Source: Petunia secreta
Taxonomy: Eukaryota > Streptophyta > Magnoliopsida > Solanales > Solanaceae
Reading direction: 5' to 3'
DNA: 64,000 bases
NCBI GenBank assembly: GCA_029990175.1
Contig: JARKIP010000011.1
Coordinates: 2,852,001-2,916,000, forward strand
Positions 45,838-56,256 of the stretch are shown here, piece after piece. Each line of letters begins with the position of its first letter. Positions within the stretch are counted from its first letter, which is position 1. A program made the translations under genes and the position numbers. The notes below the pieces were generated by a model. That model was not told the origin of the DNA. It was given only the letters and a program-made list of their open reading frames with translations, and searched no databases.

Positions 45838-46018
45838 GGGCTGCACTTTGCACAAAGTATCCGCATCCACGTAGGGTCCGTGGAAGACTGCACCCGAAAG
45901 GCAATGATATACGCAGCCTACACAAATGTGGCTACCTTGAGCGTGGTTGTTTCACGGCTCGAACCAGTGACCATAGAAACAACTTTACCGGTTGCTTCGA
46001 GGTAAGAACCACAAAGAT
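45838..46018 (-). mobile_element. Au SINE in the 5' UTR intron
   Basis: The minus strand has the Au SINE layout: GCAACCGGTAAAGTTG start, GGTTCGAGCCG box B (45955-45965), then GTAGGCTGCGTA, GACCCTACG and CTTTGTGCA with cccttt at the end. Divergence from the family pattern is visible (for example in the segment after the box B), so the copy is old. Au elements are widespread in angiosperms. Confidence 0.85.
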
Positions 46019-46084
46019 ATCTTGTTTTAAAAAATAAAATTCAAGCACCATCATAATAAAAAGATGAGAAGAAGAGAAGCATAC

Positions 46085-46140
46085 CGAAAATACTCTCAAA
46101 GAATGATCAGAGCAGTAGAACAAAGCGAGTGAATTGAGGT
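46085..46140 (-). other. 5' UTR exon of the PSI-like gene
   Basis: Downstream of the TATA box on the minus strand a pyrimidine-rich leader ends at a good donor, ttttcg|gtatgc (exon edge 46085). The ATG exon has candidate acceptors shortly before the start codon (after ttgcttgag or ctctcag). The intron would be about 0.75 kb and holds two SINEs. Transcript ends are inferred. Confidence 0.5.
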
Positions 46141-46162
46141 AAAAAGAAGTGTAGAATCATGA

Positions 46163-46176
46163 ACTATATATATAAG
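46163..46176 (-). promoter_or_regulatory. TATA box of the PSI-like gene
   Basis: The minus strand reads CTTATATATATAG about 25-30 bases before the presumed start near 46140 and ahead of the 5' UTR exon. Spacing and context fit a core promoter. Confidence 0.55.
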
Positions 46177-47009
46177 TGTGTAGCTGGACATTTTTTGGGT
46201 TTGAGAAATGAATGAAGGGATTAGTAAACAATTAATGTAATCTCAGCAAGATTTTCAAGAATATATTTTGGGATAGGAGAAATGAATTGAGTTTGCCAAT
46301 TTTGTCAGTAGAAGAGTAGGACAAAGTTTAAACAACTACTTAAAACATTTGACTTGACTTTGCATGACACATGTGACTGTGAACGGTAACGAAAGTAACT
46401 TCATTGAGTGATCCAAGTTGATCTAGACACATCTCAGTTTTAAAAAAGGGAAAAAACAGTTAAACAAGCTGACTCACTTATGTTTCTGGTTTGTTGGTTC
46501 TTTTTTGACTCACTAATATTAAGATTTGCACACCAGTCTACCTTGAAACATCGTATAAGTATGTAGGAAATCTCCAATTCGTCGGGTAGTCCTCGCCATT
46601 TTAGAGGTCAATTATATAAATTTGACTATCTTTATAATTATATTTAACAAATGACACAATTTACCCCTCAAGTTCGGTTATAGTTTTCATTGAATATCCA
46701 TTATATTATCGGGACTAATATGTCTTCACCATTAACAAAGTATCAGATTTACTCATCTATTCAGATGGAAATTCTTCGTGACAATTAAAATGTCATGTGT
46801 ACTTACATTTCGATGAGGTGACATGTTATGTGGCGTCCACCTCACCAATACCACAATACAAGATTTTAATTGTCACGGTGGATTTTCGCCTGAAAAAAAA
46901 GGTAATGGTTGGGATATATTTGTTCACAGTACGTAGAGGTCTACTGTAACCTATAAACTAATTTGGTATTTTTCAAAAAAAAAAAAAAAAAAAAAATTGC
47001 CTCAAGTCG
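46177..47009. other. Upstream region of the PSI-like gene
   Basis: No gene is supported. 46397-46600 is a diverged direct repeat of 53558-53745. 46975-46996 is a poly-A run. Any promoter elements beyond the TATA box could not be singled out. Confidence 0.5.
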
Positions 47010-47219
47010 ATATTCATGTAAAAAATTCGGACACATGCCACTTTTACCAGTAATCTTTGGTTTGAGACCACTTTTTTTATTGTTTCTGCATGAGAGACCA
47101 CTTTTTGGAACTTCAATCCTTGTGGGCTAGGGTTGAAGTTCAGCTTCAGCCCACGAGGGTTGAAGTTTACGCATTCTATGCATAAAAGTGAACTTCATAT
47201 CTTAGGCATGAAGTTCAGC
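47010..47219. mobile_element. Fold-back MITE, left arm
   Basis: ccagtaatctttggtttgag, tttttggaacttcaatcc and the following agggttgaagttcagc have inverted counterparts at 52359-52490 on the other side of the hAT element. Together the arms make a long inverted repeat with little spacer, as in fold-back MITEs. The hAT element inserted near its tip. Confidence 0.65.
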
Positions 47220-47656
47220 TAAGGGTGGCTACCGGCCCGGTTCAGTCCGGGACCGGCACCGAAAATCGGTTCTGGTTCGGTCCGGACCAAAGGGAGAGAA
47301 GAAACCGGACAAAATTGGCCTTACTGGTCCGGTCTCATCCGGTGGGAAAACACTGAGCCGAAACGGAACCGGCACCGGCAACCGCTAGGCCGGTTTGTTT
47401 CGGCCCGGACCGGTCCACTCCATCCGGTTTTGTATTTTTTTTTTTTTTTTTTTTTAAGCAAATAAAATGAAAATTTACAAAAAAAAAAAAAAAAAAAAAA
47501 GGTGCTATAAAAAATTATTACGACAAACTTTGATAGATTTGAAAGAAATACAATTGAAAATTCAAGAAATACATAATTGAAAAGACAAACTAGGAAATTG
47601 AAAATTACATAGATATTCCCTTAACAATTTCTTCAATCACGCAGACTAACGCCCCC

Positions 47657-47896
47657 TCATCGAGTAGCCCATTCGGTCTTATGATGTTTTTCTAAGTGGG
47701 TCCTAAACTTTTCCGTTCCTCCACTCCTCTCATCAGTGTAAATTTGCCACTCAGTCACACAGAGACTACATTTAGCTTTCTGAGTTTCAGTATCTTTTGT
47801 AATAAATTCCGAAACTCCAGATTTAGAACGACCTCTTCGTTCCAGACGTTGTGTTTCACTACGACCGGGAGCAGCGGGAGCTTGATTTTCAGCCAT
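47657..47896 (-). CDS. BED-type zinc finger ORF, copy 1 (hAT 5' module)
   Basis: 79 codons, MAENQAPAAPGRSETQ start. BED finger spacing is C-x2-C (KAKCSLC, with ITKDTETQ before) and then H-x4-H (RTHLEKHHKTEW). This is the DNA-binding N-terminus of hAT transposases without any catalytic part. It stops after TEWATR. Upstream sequence (47890-48165) is nearly the same as that of copy 2, including a tatatata-like box, so it may retain a promoter. Confidence 0.6.
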   Translation of the reverse strand: MAENQAPAAPGRSETQRLERRGRSKSGVSEFITKDTETQKAKCSLCVTEWQIYTDERSGGTEKFRTHLEKHHKTEWATR

Positions 47897-48545
47897 TATA
47901 ATTGTTTTGACTTTGGAAGAAATTTAGAAAATAGCCTTTGAGAGTAATTTGAGAGATAAATTGATAGAAAGTGATGAATTGTGTGATATAATGATGAAAT
48001 AATATGGTATATATAGATAAAAATAGATTTGGGGGTATGGGGGGCGTTGGGGGGGTGGTAGGCAAAAATAGTCATTTTTTGTCGTTAGCCAATGGCTATA
48101 TTTGAAAGAGAGCCGTTGGGCCAATTCCAACGGCCGGTCCGGTACGGCTCCGGCCCATTTAGTTTTTTTTTTTCTTTTGTGTTTTATTTAAAGTGATGGA
48201 TATTGAAAATATAACAACAAAATATTATCAAGTTTGTATATATGTTTGGAATGTTTAGTTTATTTCAATGTTTAAAGTTTAAACTTAGAATTAAAAAACT
48301 TGTAGTATTTTTCAAATTTTGAATTAATTAAAATGACAAAAACAAATTAGAAATTGAAAATTAGAATGTACTAAATAAGCTAGACATTCGAAAATTCAAA
48401 AATACATAATTGAAAGTTTGAAACAAACAAGAAATTGAAAATTACAAAGATACTAAATAAACTAGAAATTCGAAAATACATAATTGAAATGACAAATACA
48501 AACTAGAAAATTAAAAATTACATAGAAAAATCCTTAATCATTTCT

Positions 48546-48785
48546 TCAATTATTACACAGATAAATGCCCCCCACTCGACGACTCCATTCGAAATTATGT
48601 TGTTTTTTTAAGTGCTTCGCAAGTATCTTCGTCCCACTCAATAAGCTCCACTCTCTTTGACAAAGTCTACATTTAGCTTTGTTAGCTTCTCTATTATACT
48701 CCATAAATTCCCAAACTTCAAAGCGACATATTCGTTCCGGACGTTGTCTAGGACCGGGAGCAGCGGGAGCTTGATTTTCAGCCAT
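48546..48785 (-). CDS. BED-type zinc finger ORF, copy 2 (hAT 5' module)
   Basis: 79 codons, same MAENQAPAAPG start, then ICRFEVWEFMEYN, KAKCRLCQREW and LAKHLKKQHNFEW: the C-x2-C and H-x4-H ligands of a BED finger. It ends GGIYLCNN. The C-terminal half differs much more from copy 1 than the shared upstream DNA does, which suggests either selection or recombination between different hAT lineages. Confidence 0.6.
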   Translation of the reverse strand: MAENQAPAAPGPRQRPERICRFEVWEFMEYNREANKAKCRLCQREWSLLSGTKILAKHLKKQHNFEWSRRVGGIYLCNN

Positions 48786-49563
48786 TATAATTGTTTGAAC
48801 TTTTAAAGAAATTTAGAAAATAGCCTTTGAGAGTAATTTGAGAGATAAATTGATAGAAAGTGATGAATTGTGTGATATAATGATGAAATAATAGGGTATA
48901 TATAGATAAAAATAGGTTGGGAGGGGTATGGGGGCATTTTTTGGAGGGGGAATGGTAGGCAAAAATAGTCGTTTTTGCCTGTTGGCCAGCGGCTATATTT
49001 TTTTAAAAGAGCTGTTGGGCCAATTCAAACTGCCGCCCCGGTCCGGTCCGGTTCCGGCCCGGTCAGTTCCGGCAGTCGGCCCATTTAATTTTTTTATTTT
49101 TCCTTTGTGTTTTATTTAAAGTGATGGATAATTTAAAAATATAACAACAAAATATTATCATGTTTGTATATATGTTTGGAATGTTTAGTTTTTTTTCAAT
49201 GTTTAAAGTTTAAACTTAGAATTAAAAAACTTGTCGTATTTTTTTAAACTTTGAATTAATGAAATTTTTGAAGTGATGATTCAAAGTTCAAACTTTTGAA
49301 TTAAATTTTTAAGTTCAAAGTTCAAACTTCGAATTAATTTTATAAAAATCAAATTTGAACTAATTTACAAACTAGTAATTAATTGTAATATTTTTGCGCA
49401 AACTATAAATAAAAAATAAAAAATATGAAGACAATAGTTGTGATGGAATTCCAAGACTTGGAGCAATTTTATTGAATTTTTTAAGATATAAGTAGTACAA
49501 TACATACTACAATAGCTAAACTTTCAAAATTCTGATTTAGAAAATTACATTCTTTTAAACATA

Positions 49564-51060
49564 CTAGCTAATCTTGATGATAGTCGTAAGCTTTTCTTTA
49601 GGAATTGGTTGTTGTTGTTCTTGTTCATCACCTCCTTCTGGTTCTTCATCTTCTTCTTCATTGCCGGTTTGACTTCTTTCTTCACTTGTTCCGTCGCTCA
49701 AAATTTGATCGAGATATGCTTTGCCTTTTGCCTTAGTAAGTTCTGGTAGACCAAAGTTTCTTCGCTATACTCTGATCCAATCCCTAAATAAAACTCATGG
49801 CTTCATTACCTCCCCCTTCAACGAAAATCTGTGATCTCCAATTTGAAATCTTCCTTGGCTAAAAGCGCTTTCCGATGCAACTGATGAAGCTTGAATTGTT
49901 AATATATCCCGTGCCATTTTTGAAAGAATTGGAAATTGCGATTCTTGATTCTTCCAATAACCCAACAAATCATGAGTTCCAAAGTTTTTAAGTTTCTTTG
50001 GATATTGAATTAGATACACTTGGAACTCGCTGTATTCCTCCCCGTACTCGTCCTGTTCTGAAGTAACTTTTCATCAAGTCCCCCAAAAGTGTTCATCCAT
50101 GCATGCCTTTTGTTCATTTGAGAAGAACTTTCACTGATGGATTGTATTGGTTCAGTTGGTGTAGCAGTGTCTGCCCAAGCTCTATACTTTGCAAAAACAG
50201 CCACGGTATCTGCATAAACTTTAGCAATAGCATCTTCTATACTTGGATACCCGTTAGTAACAATTTCAGTAGGAGTAATTTCTAAATTTGCATATATTTC
50301 TTTAACAAGTCGTTCAGATAACTTAATTTTAAAAGCAGGATGCAACACAGAAGCAATGTAAAAAATTGGAGGAATTGGAAAAAAATATTTTCTAAATTTT
50401 TCAATCATAGCCTCTACAGCCACTTTGTAAACTTCATATTGCTTATATACTTTCAATAATTCCGATATTCCAGCTATATAATATAACATGGTAGGAGTAG
50501 TTGGATAATATTGTCCGAAAAGTTCTAAAGTAGCTTGATAAAATTTTTGTAAAAACTGAAGGAGATGTTGAACAAGTTGCCAACCGTCCTCTTTAAGGTG
50601 ATACATTTCCATAAAATTTTTATTATACATTTGATAAATAGGCGCTCTATATTCATAAGAGACATTTAATGCTTCATATAAAGTGTTCCATCTAATACAA
50701 ACTTCCTTTGGGACTCTCCTAATTGGCATTCCTAATTCTATATATTTTTTTTCCCATTCTCTTCTTCTTTCTTGGTTTTTATTTCTAAAAATATAAGTAA
50801 TAGCTATTTTCACCTTTTTGATAATGTCGTTAAACAAGTCAAGATCATCTTTTACTATTAGTGTCAAAGTTATCAAATAAATATCGCAAATAATCTTGAT
50901 ATTCGTTCTTAAATTTAGTGATATCATTTTTAACAGTAGTTCTTGGAAAACCTTTAAAAGAGGGATTATATATAGACTGAACATAACGAACAAAACCAGT
51001 AGAAGAAGGAAAACTATAAGATAAACCCTCAACGGCAACTAGTTTGGCAATAGCTTCCGT
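49564..51060 (-). pseudogene. hAT transposase body, deleted and frame-shifted
   Basis: From 51060, AIAKLVAVEGLSYSFPSS and GFVRYVQSIYNPSFKGFPRTT are the transposase N-terminal domain. Then FDNFDTN jumps to LIVKDDLDLFNDIIKK, skipping the segment with the first catalytic aspartate. 50010-50860 continues the core (RRVPKEVCIRWNTLYEAL, WQLVQHLLQFLQKFYQAT, KYFFPIPPIFYIASVLHPAFK). A frame change near 50020 separates it from the C-terminal dimerisation segment (LLGYWKNQESQFPILSKMA, SVASESAFSQG). Two stops and an acidic tail follow, to 49564. It cannot make active transposase as read. Confidence 0.82.
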
Positions 51061-51099
51061 ATCCCTTTGTTTATCATAAATAAGAAGCCCTCATGTTGT

Positions 51100-51663
51100 T
51101 TGGTTAATTTTTGTTTGGGTACCCGAAGATTCATCATGCGCTACTCCTCATGTTCGGTCCCTAAATATATACCCCCCTCCACCCCCCCCCCCCCCCCCCC
51201 CGCCCGCATTGACCATTCTTTAGGATGTTTCTTTGGTAAGTGGGTCCTAATTTTACCGTCCCACCATCATTACCCCCAGTTTTAAAAACCCACTCCATTT
51301 CACAAAGCCCACATACGGTCGTCTGTGTTTCAACTTATTTTGTTGCAAATTCTCACACTTCAGATCTATCCTTACGTTTAACCGGTACTCTAGTAGGAGG
51401 TACAGGAGGTAAGTCAGACTGAACTTCAGGTGGACCAGCTTGACATTCAGGTGTTTCTTCTAAATTAACCCCGCTTTGATGGCCATATTGTGCTTCTAAC
51501 ATTTCATGATCAAGTATATTATTAGCGCTAACATCATGATAATATTGAGAATCATCTATGTGGGTGAACTGACTAGAACTACCAGCAATTTTTTTACCTC
51601 TATTTCCCCACGACCACGTCCCCGCCCCCTACTACTAGTTCCAATTGAACCTCTTTGAGACAT
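51100..51663 (-). pseudogene. hAT transposase BED-finger N-terminus, degenerate
   Basis: MSQRGSIGTSSRGRGRGRG opens at 51663, then a frame change leads to SQFTHIDDSQYYHD, LDHEMLEAQYGHQSGVN and TRVPVKRKDRSEV. A stop follows, then a BED finger start (TTVCGLCEMEWVFKTGG). A run of about 18 C at 51183-51200 lies just past it. This is the normal position for the transposase N-terminus. Confidence 0.7.
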
Positions 51664-52358
51664 AATAATAACAAATAAAATAAATATATGACAAAAAAAT
51701 TATAAAAGAGTAGAAAGTAGGAACGACCAACCAAATATAACCGTATAATTGAGGTGAAGTTGAAACTTGAGCCTTCACTTCAATTAATTAGTTGAATACT
51801 TGATAATCGAAAAATTACAAAGATAGCCAAATTAATTATTCAACCAAGTACCGCCTCCAATTGACCCAATACTTGATATTTGAAAACTTCACCAAATAGT
51901 CAAATATAAATTTAATAGCAACTCCGATTAAAACTTGATAAAGTAGCCAAAAATTATAAACTTTAAACAAATAGCCAAATATTTGCGAGAATTGGAAGAT
52001 TTGTGTGAAAAATATGATGAAATAATGGGGGGTATTTATAGGAAAAAATAGTTAGGGGTGGTTATGGGATGGTAGAGGGGTGAAAATGGTCGTTTTTGGC
52101 CGTTGGACTTGGACAACGGCTAGGAGGTCAAAAGAGTCGTTGCCAACGGCTGAAATCTGACTTTTTATTTTATTATTATTATTTTTTGGACCGGTCCGGT
52201 CCATTTTTATACCAGTCCATCCAGTCTAAAATCAGTGCATCGTTTCGGAACCGGGGCCAGCCAAGGGTTAGACTAATTGGTCCGGTCGGACCGGTCCGAG
52301 CCAGTTTTCGGCTCAAATCCCTACTCCGACCGGACCGATAGCCACCCTTAAGCTCAGC

Positions 52359-52497
52359 CCACAAGGTTTGAACTTCAGTCCATAAGGATTGAAGTTCCAA
52401 AAAATAGTTTCTCATGTAAAACCAATAAAAAAATGGCCTCAAACCAAAGATTACTGGCAAAAGTAGCTATTCGTGCACTTTACCCAATATTCATGAC
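52359..52497. mobile_element. Fold-back MITE, right arm
   Basis: Inverted counterpart of 47010-47160: ggattgaagttccaaaaaat, ctcaaaccaaagattactgg and the end gtgcactttaccc. Without the hAT element the two arms would be separated by only a few tens of bases. Confidence 0.65.
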
Positions 52498-54313
52498 AAA
52501 AATAAAGTTTTTGCATGAATAAAAAGATCTGGCACTGTTGTCACAGTTTTAATCATCCTAGAAAAGTATCGCCAGAAACATAGTTACGCAGGCAAATTTG
52601 TAAGGGAGAATTAGAGAACAATAACACCATAGGCAATAGTTTGCCTTTTTAACCCCCGTAACTGTAGTTTCGCAAAAATAGCCTTTGTTAAGTTTAATGA
52701 ATAAATTTTAGACGGGAATACCCCCTATGAATCTTATAGTGATGCCCGGGATACCCCTTTCTCGTAAGTACTTTCTACGAGGCAACACTTGTCTTTGAAC
52801 CCCTTTTGCTTAGGCAACACTTGCGCTTGAATCTCTTCTCACATTCTCCCATATAACTTGAAGTTTTGCCTAGGCAACACTTGCCCCTTCAAGCTCTTCC
52901 AACATACTCTCCGGCAACACTTACCTTTTGACATCTTCCTAAAGGACAGTACTTGTCGATTGATAACTTAAAGTGTTGTTTGCGGACGAAGTAGAGGTCA
53001 TTTCATTAAAGCTATCTTAACGGAGAGAAAAAAGCAGCACCATTAAATACTGAGGATACAAGGTGAAACTTTTTGAATTTGTAAGGCTTTCACGAGGGCC
53101 AAATCTGTGACAGGGTGCGAAGAATCCTATTTCTATAGAACCACATTAAGACTACGAACTTAAAGTTTTCTACAGTTTCAATTGCGTAGATCTTAATCTG
53201 ATGATCATGATATTTAATACGTACTTCTCAAATCTCAATTTGTTTTTAGCTAAACACAACATCTAAAGGAACAAATTATAAGGTAAGGTTTGGTCCTTGA
53301 TCTTATTTTGCATTGTTCTAATTGAGATTTTTTTCCTTTATTATCAATAAAATTGATCGCTATAAGTTTAAGTTTTTACAAACATCAATGTATTCAGTAG
53401 TAAAATGATTATTTGCTCATCAAGATTTATAGAAATCATGTGGTTATATACGAGGGAAACAATCAAATTTTCCCTTATTAAACTATACAATATGCTATAA
53501 GTTTTGCTTTTGAATTTTGTTCAATTGTTCAGATTTTTGTGAAATTGGTCTAACAAATTAACTCCATTGATTGATCCAAGTAAATACAAGTTGATCTAGA
53601 CACATTATAGTTTAAAAGATAAGGAAAAAAGAAGTTAAACAATAGCTGACTCTCTCATTTTTCTGGTTTGTTTTGACTCATTAATACCAAGTTTGGCATA
53701 AAAGTCTTCCTCTGAAAAGTCGTATACATATGTAGGAAATACAGGTAAAGTCAATATCCTATTGACAAGTTATTGAATTATCATTATCGGTCCTTAACGA
53801 TGCAAAAATGAACAAAAAAAATAAAAAAAAATAAAATAAACTTCAGAAACAAATAGTACTAGGAAGACTTTCTTTTTAAAGGGATAAGCAAAATATAAAA
53901 TTATACCAAATTAAAAGGGTAAATAAATATGAAGCAAATAATATATTTTGGATAAACTAATATAAAAGAATAAAGGGTAAAATAAATATATAAAAATTAA
54001 AAAAAATACCTTCTCGAATTGGTATGGTTTTATTGGAAACATCCTCTTTACTTTTGTAAGTTAGGGGTAAGTTATGCGTACATTTTATCCTTTCTAGATC
54101 CACTTGTTGGATAACACTGAATCTTTTATTGTTGTTGTGTTGATACATCAATATGGTATAGGTAAGCGTATATAAATACCTGGTACTGTACTAATATCTT
54201 ATCAGTAGTAAAAAAATAATATTATTACAAAACTCATATACCAATACTGTTATGATCATCGATATCTGTATCAGTTCGACTATCAATACTGGTTCGATTG
54301 TACACACCCTTAG
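52498..54313. other. Intergenic DNA, short repeats only
   Basis: No gene is supported. 52781-52925 has four copies of ggcaacactt(g/a) in a CT-rich setting at spacings of 32, 60 and 40. 53558-53745 is the diverged direct repeat of 46397-46600. 54140-54310 has tggtat/atcggt-rich DNA like plant hAT ends. 53810-53960 is A-rich. Confidence 0.5.
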
Positions 54314-54756
54314 AGGTTGGTTTGAATTAAAATTATGCGGATATTAGCAATGTGGGTATTACTTGTGTGGATATTAGTGATGCAGGTACTAGTAATAAGG
54401 ATATTAGCTATGTAGGTAGGTATTAGTAATGAGGGTATTAGTTATGTGGAGTATTAGTTAAAAGGTAAATTAGTAATGCAGAGATATATATGCAAATATT
54501 ATTTTTTGTTAAAGCATTCAGATATTACAATATACAATGTATATTTTTAAATATTTATTTATTCTTTAAAGAAATAAAAAGGCAAAGATTCAACTGTTAT
54601 GAGGGTTAGGTTTGTCATTTTAAAATTCTAATACATGTATTATATAACCACATTCTTATTCCATATCATATCCTGTATAAAATAACACATGGATTCCCGC
54701 ATAACTAATGCGTGTATTCGTTATGCTAAAATTAAAGAGTGAAACCAAACAATGTG
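54314..54756. mobile_element. MITE-like element with tattagtaatg repeats
   Basis: The left end ttggtttgaattaaaattatgc and the right end (complement of gctaaaattaaag...gaaaccaaac) form an imperfect terminal inverted repeat. The inside repeats tattagtaatg-like steps about ten times in the left half. No coding capacity. I could not fix a target duplication. Confidence 0.5.
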
Positions 54757-54792
54757 TATTTCCTAAAAATGTACTTCAGGTCTTACACTAGT

Positions 54793-55871
54793 TGAGTCTA
54801 AGGCGACCGTTTTATATCTCAATTCGATCGATTGATAGGCAATTTACGTTGACAAACAGTCGATTTTTAGAACCTTAATTCGAAGACAGTGCAAATATTG
54901 ATTTCGAGGATGAAAATACGATGTCAAGTCAGAATGAACAATTCGAAGGCAAATGTAAACAGAGACTAAAACAAATGACGGATTAGCAATTTACGATGAC
55001 GTGATTTCAAGCGAACTTCTTTTCGAGGACAAATTACGGGTTGATTCTGTTTAAGGCTGAATGCTTAACTTTAACCAGATTCGATGGCAAAGTTAGATAC
55101 GATGATGAATAAATGCAGTCGATAGAAATATATTCGATCAGATAATACGATTGCAAGTTGATATTGGCAATTTACTTGATATGCTCGATACTAACAAGCA
55201 AGTTAAACGATAAATTATCTTATGTAATCAGAGAATTAACGAGATCGAATGTGATGAATCAAAGTATTGAACAATGGAAGCAGCATGCGCACAACAAAAT
55301 AAACAATAATGAACAAATAAATAAGTAAATAAAGCGATTAAAGCTTATTGTATTGAAGAATCGGAAGATGGTGCTTCGATGAAAGAGATGAATCTTCTTC
55401 CACGCCTGAACCAAGCCGCGACTGAGGTTTTAATACAACGATTGCTTTTACAATAACAATAGATTGACTGTAATATGAGGAAATAACAATAATGTAGTGA
55501 GGAAATGTATAGTTTGGGGATTCAGAGAATGGTGTTCAGATGAACGTGCCTCCAAATGAAGGAGGAAGGCCCTGTTTATAGGCTGAAATGGCAAGAGTTC
55601 CCAACCCTAGAAGAACTCTCTCCTTCTCACGTCTCTCTTTCAGCAGTTGCCCACATCCCACAAAATACGCTGGATCCGTTCCGATAAAAGTTGGATAAGG
55701 CCAATTGAGACTATCTGCTAGAACGGGTGTCTTCGTAATCTTCCGATCACGTCATCAAATCGAAACCACATCAACCGATTTTTACCAACATGTGTCTCCG
55801 GAAATTGCCAATGACTATGCAACACAATCGAACATGTCACCTTGGTGATCGAACGGAAATCGACCAATACA
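54793..55871 (-). mobile_element. 3' LTR of family C gypsy element
   Basis: The right (5') edge is well supported: the minus strand reads GCAAGTGAGGGGACTATC then TGTATTGGTCG, so a polypurine tract abuts an LTR start. The left edge is a guess at a TG near 54793, where the MITE-like sequence gives way to new sequence. A TATA-like tataaaca on the minus strand at 55573-55582 would drive the element. The second LTR is outside the window. Confidence 0.55.
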
Positions 55872-55887
55872 GATAGTCCCCTCACTT
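55872..55887 (-). other. Polypurine tract of family C
   Basis: The minus strand AAGTGAGGGGACTATC directly precedes the LTR start at 55871. It mirrors the family B arrangement (aggggctgac, gtgggggactgac). Confidence 0.6.
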
Positions 55888-55939
55888 GCTAAGTCCTGTG
55901 ATCGTAAAACTTAGCAAGTGGCCTGATACTTTAAGCGGG

Positions 55940-56256
55940 AAAACACGTGGAGCGTCCGTGTCCCTTCATTTTGAAATGTCAAGCTGTCACTTCAACTTCC
56001 AATCATCGCACGTGTCAAAGATCGTGCGGGTGGCAGTTTTCGCCGGTTCCCAAGGCCATGATGGCTTTCTCCCTATAAATATCAGTTTCAAATCGTTTCT
56101 ACAAACTTTACATCTTCTAACTCTTAAAATTCTCCAAAGTTTTCCAAAATTCTTCAAAAATCCTTAAGCAAACTTTCAGAATTCTTCGTTTGTCTTAATC
56201 AGTTCTTGTTTCAAATCTTCCAGTTAACTGCTTCAACCTGTTGAACTTGTTTTACA
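55940..56256 (+). promoter_or_regulatory. Promoter and leader of the antisense ORF
   Basis: A TATA box ctataaatatc (56073-56083) is placed about 170 bases before the ATG at 56257. Two CACGTG motifs (55944-55949 and 56009-56014, G-box type) lie 60-130 bases upstream of it. The leader is CT-rich (tacatcttctaactct). This is a complete-looking plant core promoter lying inside the retroelement, next to its polypurine tract. Confidence 0.6.

Larger units (their letters stand above)
47550..49250 (-). repeat. Tandem duplication of hAT 5' modules
   Basis: Two units of about 0.9 kb (about 47550-48330 and 48440-49250) share, in order on the minus strand: a CCGGTCCGG zone, a gtagtttt-type AT-rich segment, a promoter-like stretch (tgaattgtgtgatataatgatg on the plus strand), and a BED ORF. 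A third, more diverged version makes up the true 5' end (about 51100-52350). Confidence 0.75.
47212..52358 (-). mobile_element. hAT transposon, 5.1 kb, TIRs and 8-bp TSD
   Basis: The element 47220-52350 has near-perfect terminal inverted repeats (TAAGGGTGGCTACCGGCCCGG at the left, matching TAAGGGTGGCTATCGGTCCGG at the right end). It is flanked by agttcagc (47212-47219) and agctcagc (52351-52358), an 8-bp duplication with one difference. Subterminal zones are rich in CCGGTCCGG. Coding content, all minus strand: a degenerate BED finger start near 51663, a transposase body, and two further BED-finger ORFs. Transposase lesions make this copy non-autonomous. Confidence 0.88.
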
